Assembly: GCF_019209905.1 (NCBI RefSeq)
Contig: NZ_JAHUTM010000004.1
Location: forward strand, 62,001 to 126,000
DNA: 64,000 bases
Reading direction: 5' to 3'
Source of the DNA: Corynebacterium sp. TAE3-ERU12
GTDB taxonomy: Bacteria > Actinomycetota > Actinomycetes > Mycobacteriales > Mycobacteriaceae
A model generated the notes under the pieces. It was given only the letters and a program-made list of their open reading frames with translations. It did not search any database and was not told where the DNA came from. Positions 62,692 through 64,000 of this stretch are shown here, one piece after another; position 1 is the stretch's first letter; every line of letters begins with the position of its first letter. The position numbers were made by a program, and so were the translations under genes.

Positions 62692-64000
62692 TTATATATC
62701 CGGGGCGTCAGTGTCGGGCAGGTCGTCGTGTTCAGCTGCGAACCAGTCTGCCCAGTCCAGGCTGCACACGGCGGTGCATTCCCGCAGTGCCGGGTCGTCT
62801 TCGGCGAAGGTGCGTGCCCGGCCCGGGCCGGTGCTGCGGCTTTCAAAGCGGACGGTGACCACACCGTGCCCTGCGCCTTGCACCCACCCGTGGCCGTAGT
62901 CGTCGTGATGCACATCGGCGGTGGTGTACCAGGATGAGTCCACCGGCTTCGACTCCGGCAGAATGACCGGCTGGGCTGTCAGCTCATCGGTGATCACAGC
63001 GGCGGGCTCGGGATCAGCGAAACCGGCGTCGACGAAATCGAGCTGCGGTGCTGGGGCGCGAGCACGCCCGTCGCGATCGAGCTCGGGGAACATCACTTCC
63101 TGAATATTGCTGTCCAGCCCGGACAGGCCAACCCCGACCAGGCGCATCGGCCCGACTTCGGACACCTCGAAGGCAATCCGGTGCGCAATCGCCAACAGGG
63201 TCTCATCGTCGATGGTGGCGAATGGGAGAGTTTCTGAACGGGTATGGCTACTCAAATCAGCCAAGCGCACTTTCACCGTCACCGTGCGGGCGCCACGGCC
63301 GTCGTGCAGCAATCGTTCATGGGCGCGTTGCCCCGCCCGGTCGATAGCTGCATGCACCTGGGCTTGGGTGGTGAGGTCCTCGGGGTAGGTGTACTCGGCG
63401 GAAATGGACTTCGCCACTGCACGTTCTTGGACGGGCCGGTCATCGTGCCCGCGGGCAAGATTCCACAGCGCCGGGCCGTTGGTGCGACCCAAGGAGACCT
63501 CCACATCGCGCAGGCTCATCTGGGCAAAATCGCCGATGGTGCGCACCCCGATAGCGTGCAGCTTGGCTTCAGAGACCGGCCCGATACCCCACAGCTTGCC
63601 GACGGGCAGTGGGTCAAGCAGTTCATGACGTCGCGCCGGGTCAATAATCGCCACCCCGTTGGGCTTGGCCATACCGGAACCAATCTTGGCGTACTGCTTG
63701 CCGGAACCTGCACCAATCGAACACGGCAGCCCCGTCTCGGCGCGGATCTCGGCGCGCAACTGCTCAGACCATTCGCGGACTTCTTCCGGCGTTGCCCCGT
63801 GCAGCTCAGCTGGCTCCATAAAAGCCTCATCCACACTGAGCTGTTCGACCACCGGCACCCGCCGCCGAATAATGCTGAACACCCGGTGCGATACCGGGCC
63901 ATAAATATTTTTCCGGGGGCTGACCACCACCGCCTGGGGCGGCATGAGGCGGCGGGCTTGAATCATCGGCATTGCCGAATGCGCCCCATATTCGCGGGCC
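62692..64000 (-). CDS. dinB: DNA polymerase IV (Y family), N-terminus outside the window
   Basis: Error-prone translesion polymerase. The visible 435 residues begin AREYGAHSAMPMIQARRL, so roughly 40 N-terminal residues, including the first catalytic Asp, lie beyond base 64000. VEQLSVDEAFMEP holds the catalytic Asp-Glu pair, CSIGAGSGKQYAKIGSGMAKPNGV the palm, WGIGPVSEAKLHAIGVRTIGDFA the helix-hairpin-helix, and VAKSISAEYTYPEDL starts the little-finger domain. A long C-terminal extension (about 110 residues) beyond the core ends DLPDTDAPDI; relatives in corynebacteria also have long tails. No beta-clamp motif is obvious to me. Confidence 0.93.
   Translation of the reverse strand, partial: AREYGAHSAMPMIQARRLMPPQAVVVSPRKNIYGPVSHRVFSIIRRRVPVVEQLSVDEAFMEPAELHGATPEEVREWSEQLRAEIRAETGLPCSIGAGSGKQYAKIGSGMAKPNGVAIIDPARRHELLDPLPVGKLWGIGPVSEAKLHAIGVRTIGDFAQMSLRDVEVSLGRTNGPALWNLARGHDDRPVQERAVAKSISAEYTYPEDLTTQAQVHAAIDRAGQRAHERLLHDGRGARTVTVKVRLADLSSHTRSETLPFATIDDETLLAIAHRIAFEVSEVGPMRLVGVGLSGLDSNIQEVMFPELDRDGRARAPAPQLDFVDAGFADPEPAAVITDELTAQPVILPESKPVDSSWYTTADVHHDDYGHGWVQGAGHGVVTVRFESRSTGPGRARTFAEDDPALRECTAVCSLDWADWFAAEHDDLPDTDAPDI

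Overview
The window is a chromosomal segment of a high-GC actinobacterium. The gene families and their order point to Corynebacterium or a close relative within Mycobacteriales: DUF4921-type GalT-like protein, BsaP next to bioB, BioQ-type TetR, Mtb12-like lipoprotein, mycothiol-type ArsC, TreY/TreZ with GlgX, and many leaderless genes with a TAnnnT -10 box 6-8 nt before the start codon. I see no rRNA or tRNA gene, CRISPR array, intact insertion sequence or prophage. Both ends cut a gene: gdhA loses its C-terminus at base 1, and dinB loses its N-terminus at base 64000.

Layout. 1-9.3 kb: gdhA, a small unknown gene behind a DtxR-like half box, glycerate kinase, a GalT-like protein, an M20 amidohydrolase, an Old Yellow Enzyme, pyk and lgt. 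9.3-25.6 kb: one long, mostly minus-strand biosynthetic block, trpA-trpB-trpC-(59-aa membrane protein)-(TIGR02234-type membrane protein)-trpE-hisI-hisF-impA-hisA-MFS-hisH, then a plus-strand accessory patch, then small membrane protein-hisB-hisC-hisD. This is the arrangement I know from Mycobacterium rather than the compact trp operon of C. glutamicum. No trpD, trpG or trpF is present, and HisA keeps the PriA-type RGRGW loop, so it may supply the TrpF activity. 20.2-22.2 kb: the accessory patch interrupts the his block with an unknown ORF, a frameshifted flippase remnant in AT-richer DNA, and an intact ArsC-like reductase gene.

25.7-34.6 kb: two helical-repeat proteins of unknown function, the NAD genes nadC-nadB-nadA, a membrane protein, then biotin genes bsaP-bioB divergent from a BioQ-type TetR gene, with two 13-bp palindromes placed on the bioB promoter. 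35-45.2 kb: glycogen-to-trehalose genes glgX, treY and treZ, with an orphan HigA antitoxin, a DnaQ-BRCT exonuclease, an S4 RNA-binding protein and a YigZ protein between them. 45.2-45.6 kb: a non-coding patch with 11-bp tandem repeats and two copies of a long hairpin repeat.

45.6-64 kb: DHA2-type MFS exporter, ilvA, dnaE1, a fold-III PLP enzyme translationally coupled to a sugar-lactone oxidase, rarD, a small membrane-anchored protein-rluD-lspA unit, two lipoproteins, asparaginase, a Fic protein with a broken catalytic motif, a maltose-acetyltransferase-like protein and dinB.

Most of the window is housekeeping metabolism. The points that stand out are the degenerate but full-length Fic protein under a DtxR-like box, the PriA-like HisA in a window lacking trpF, the palindrome on the trpB start, the complete BioQ operator layout, the paired hairpin repeats at 45.2-45.6 kb, and the patch that splits his.
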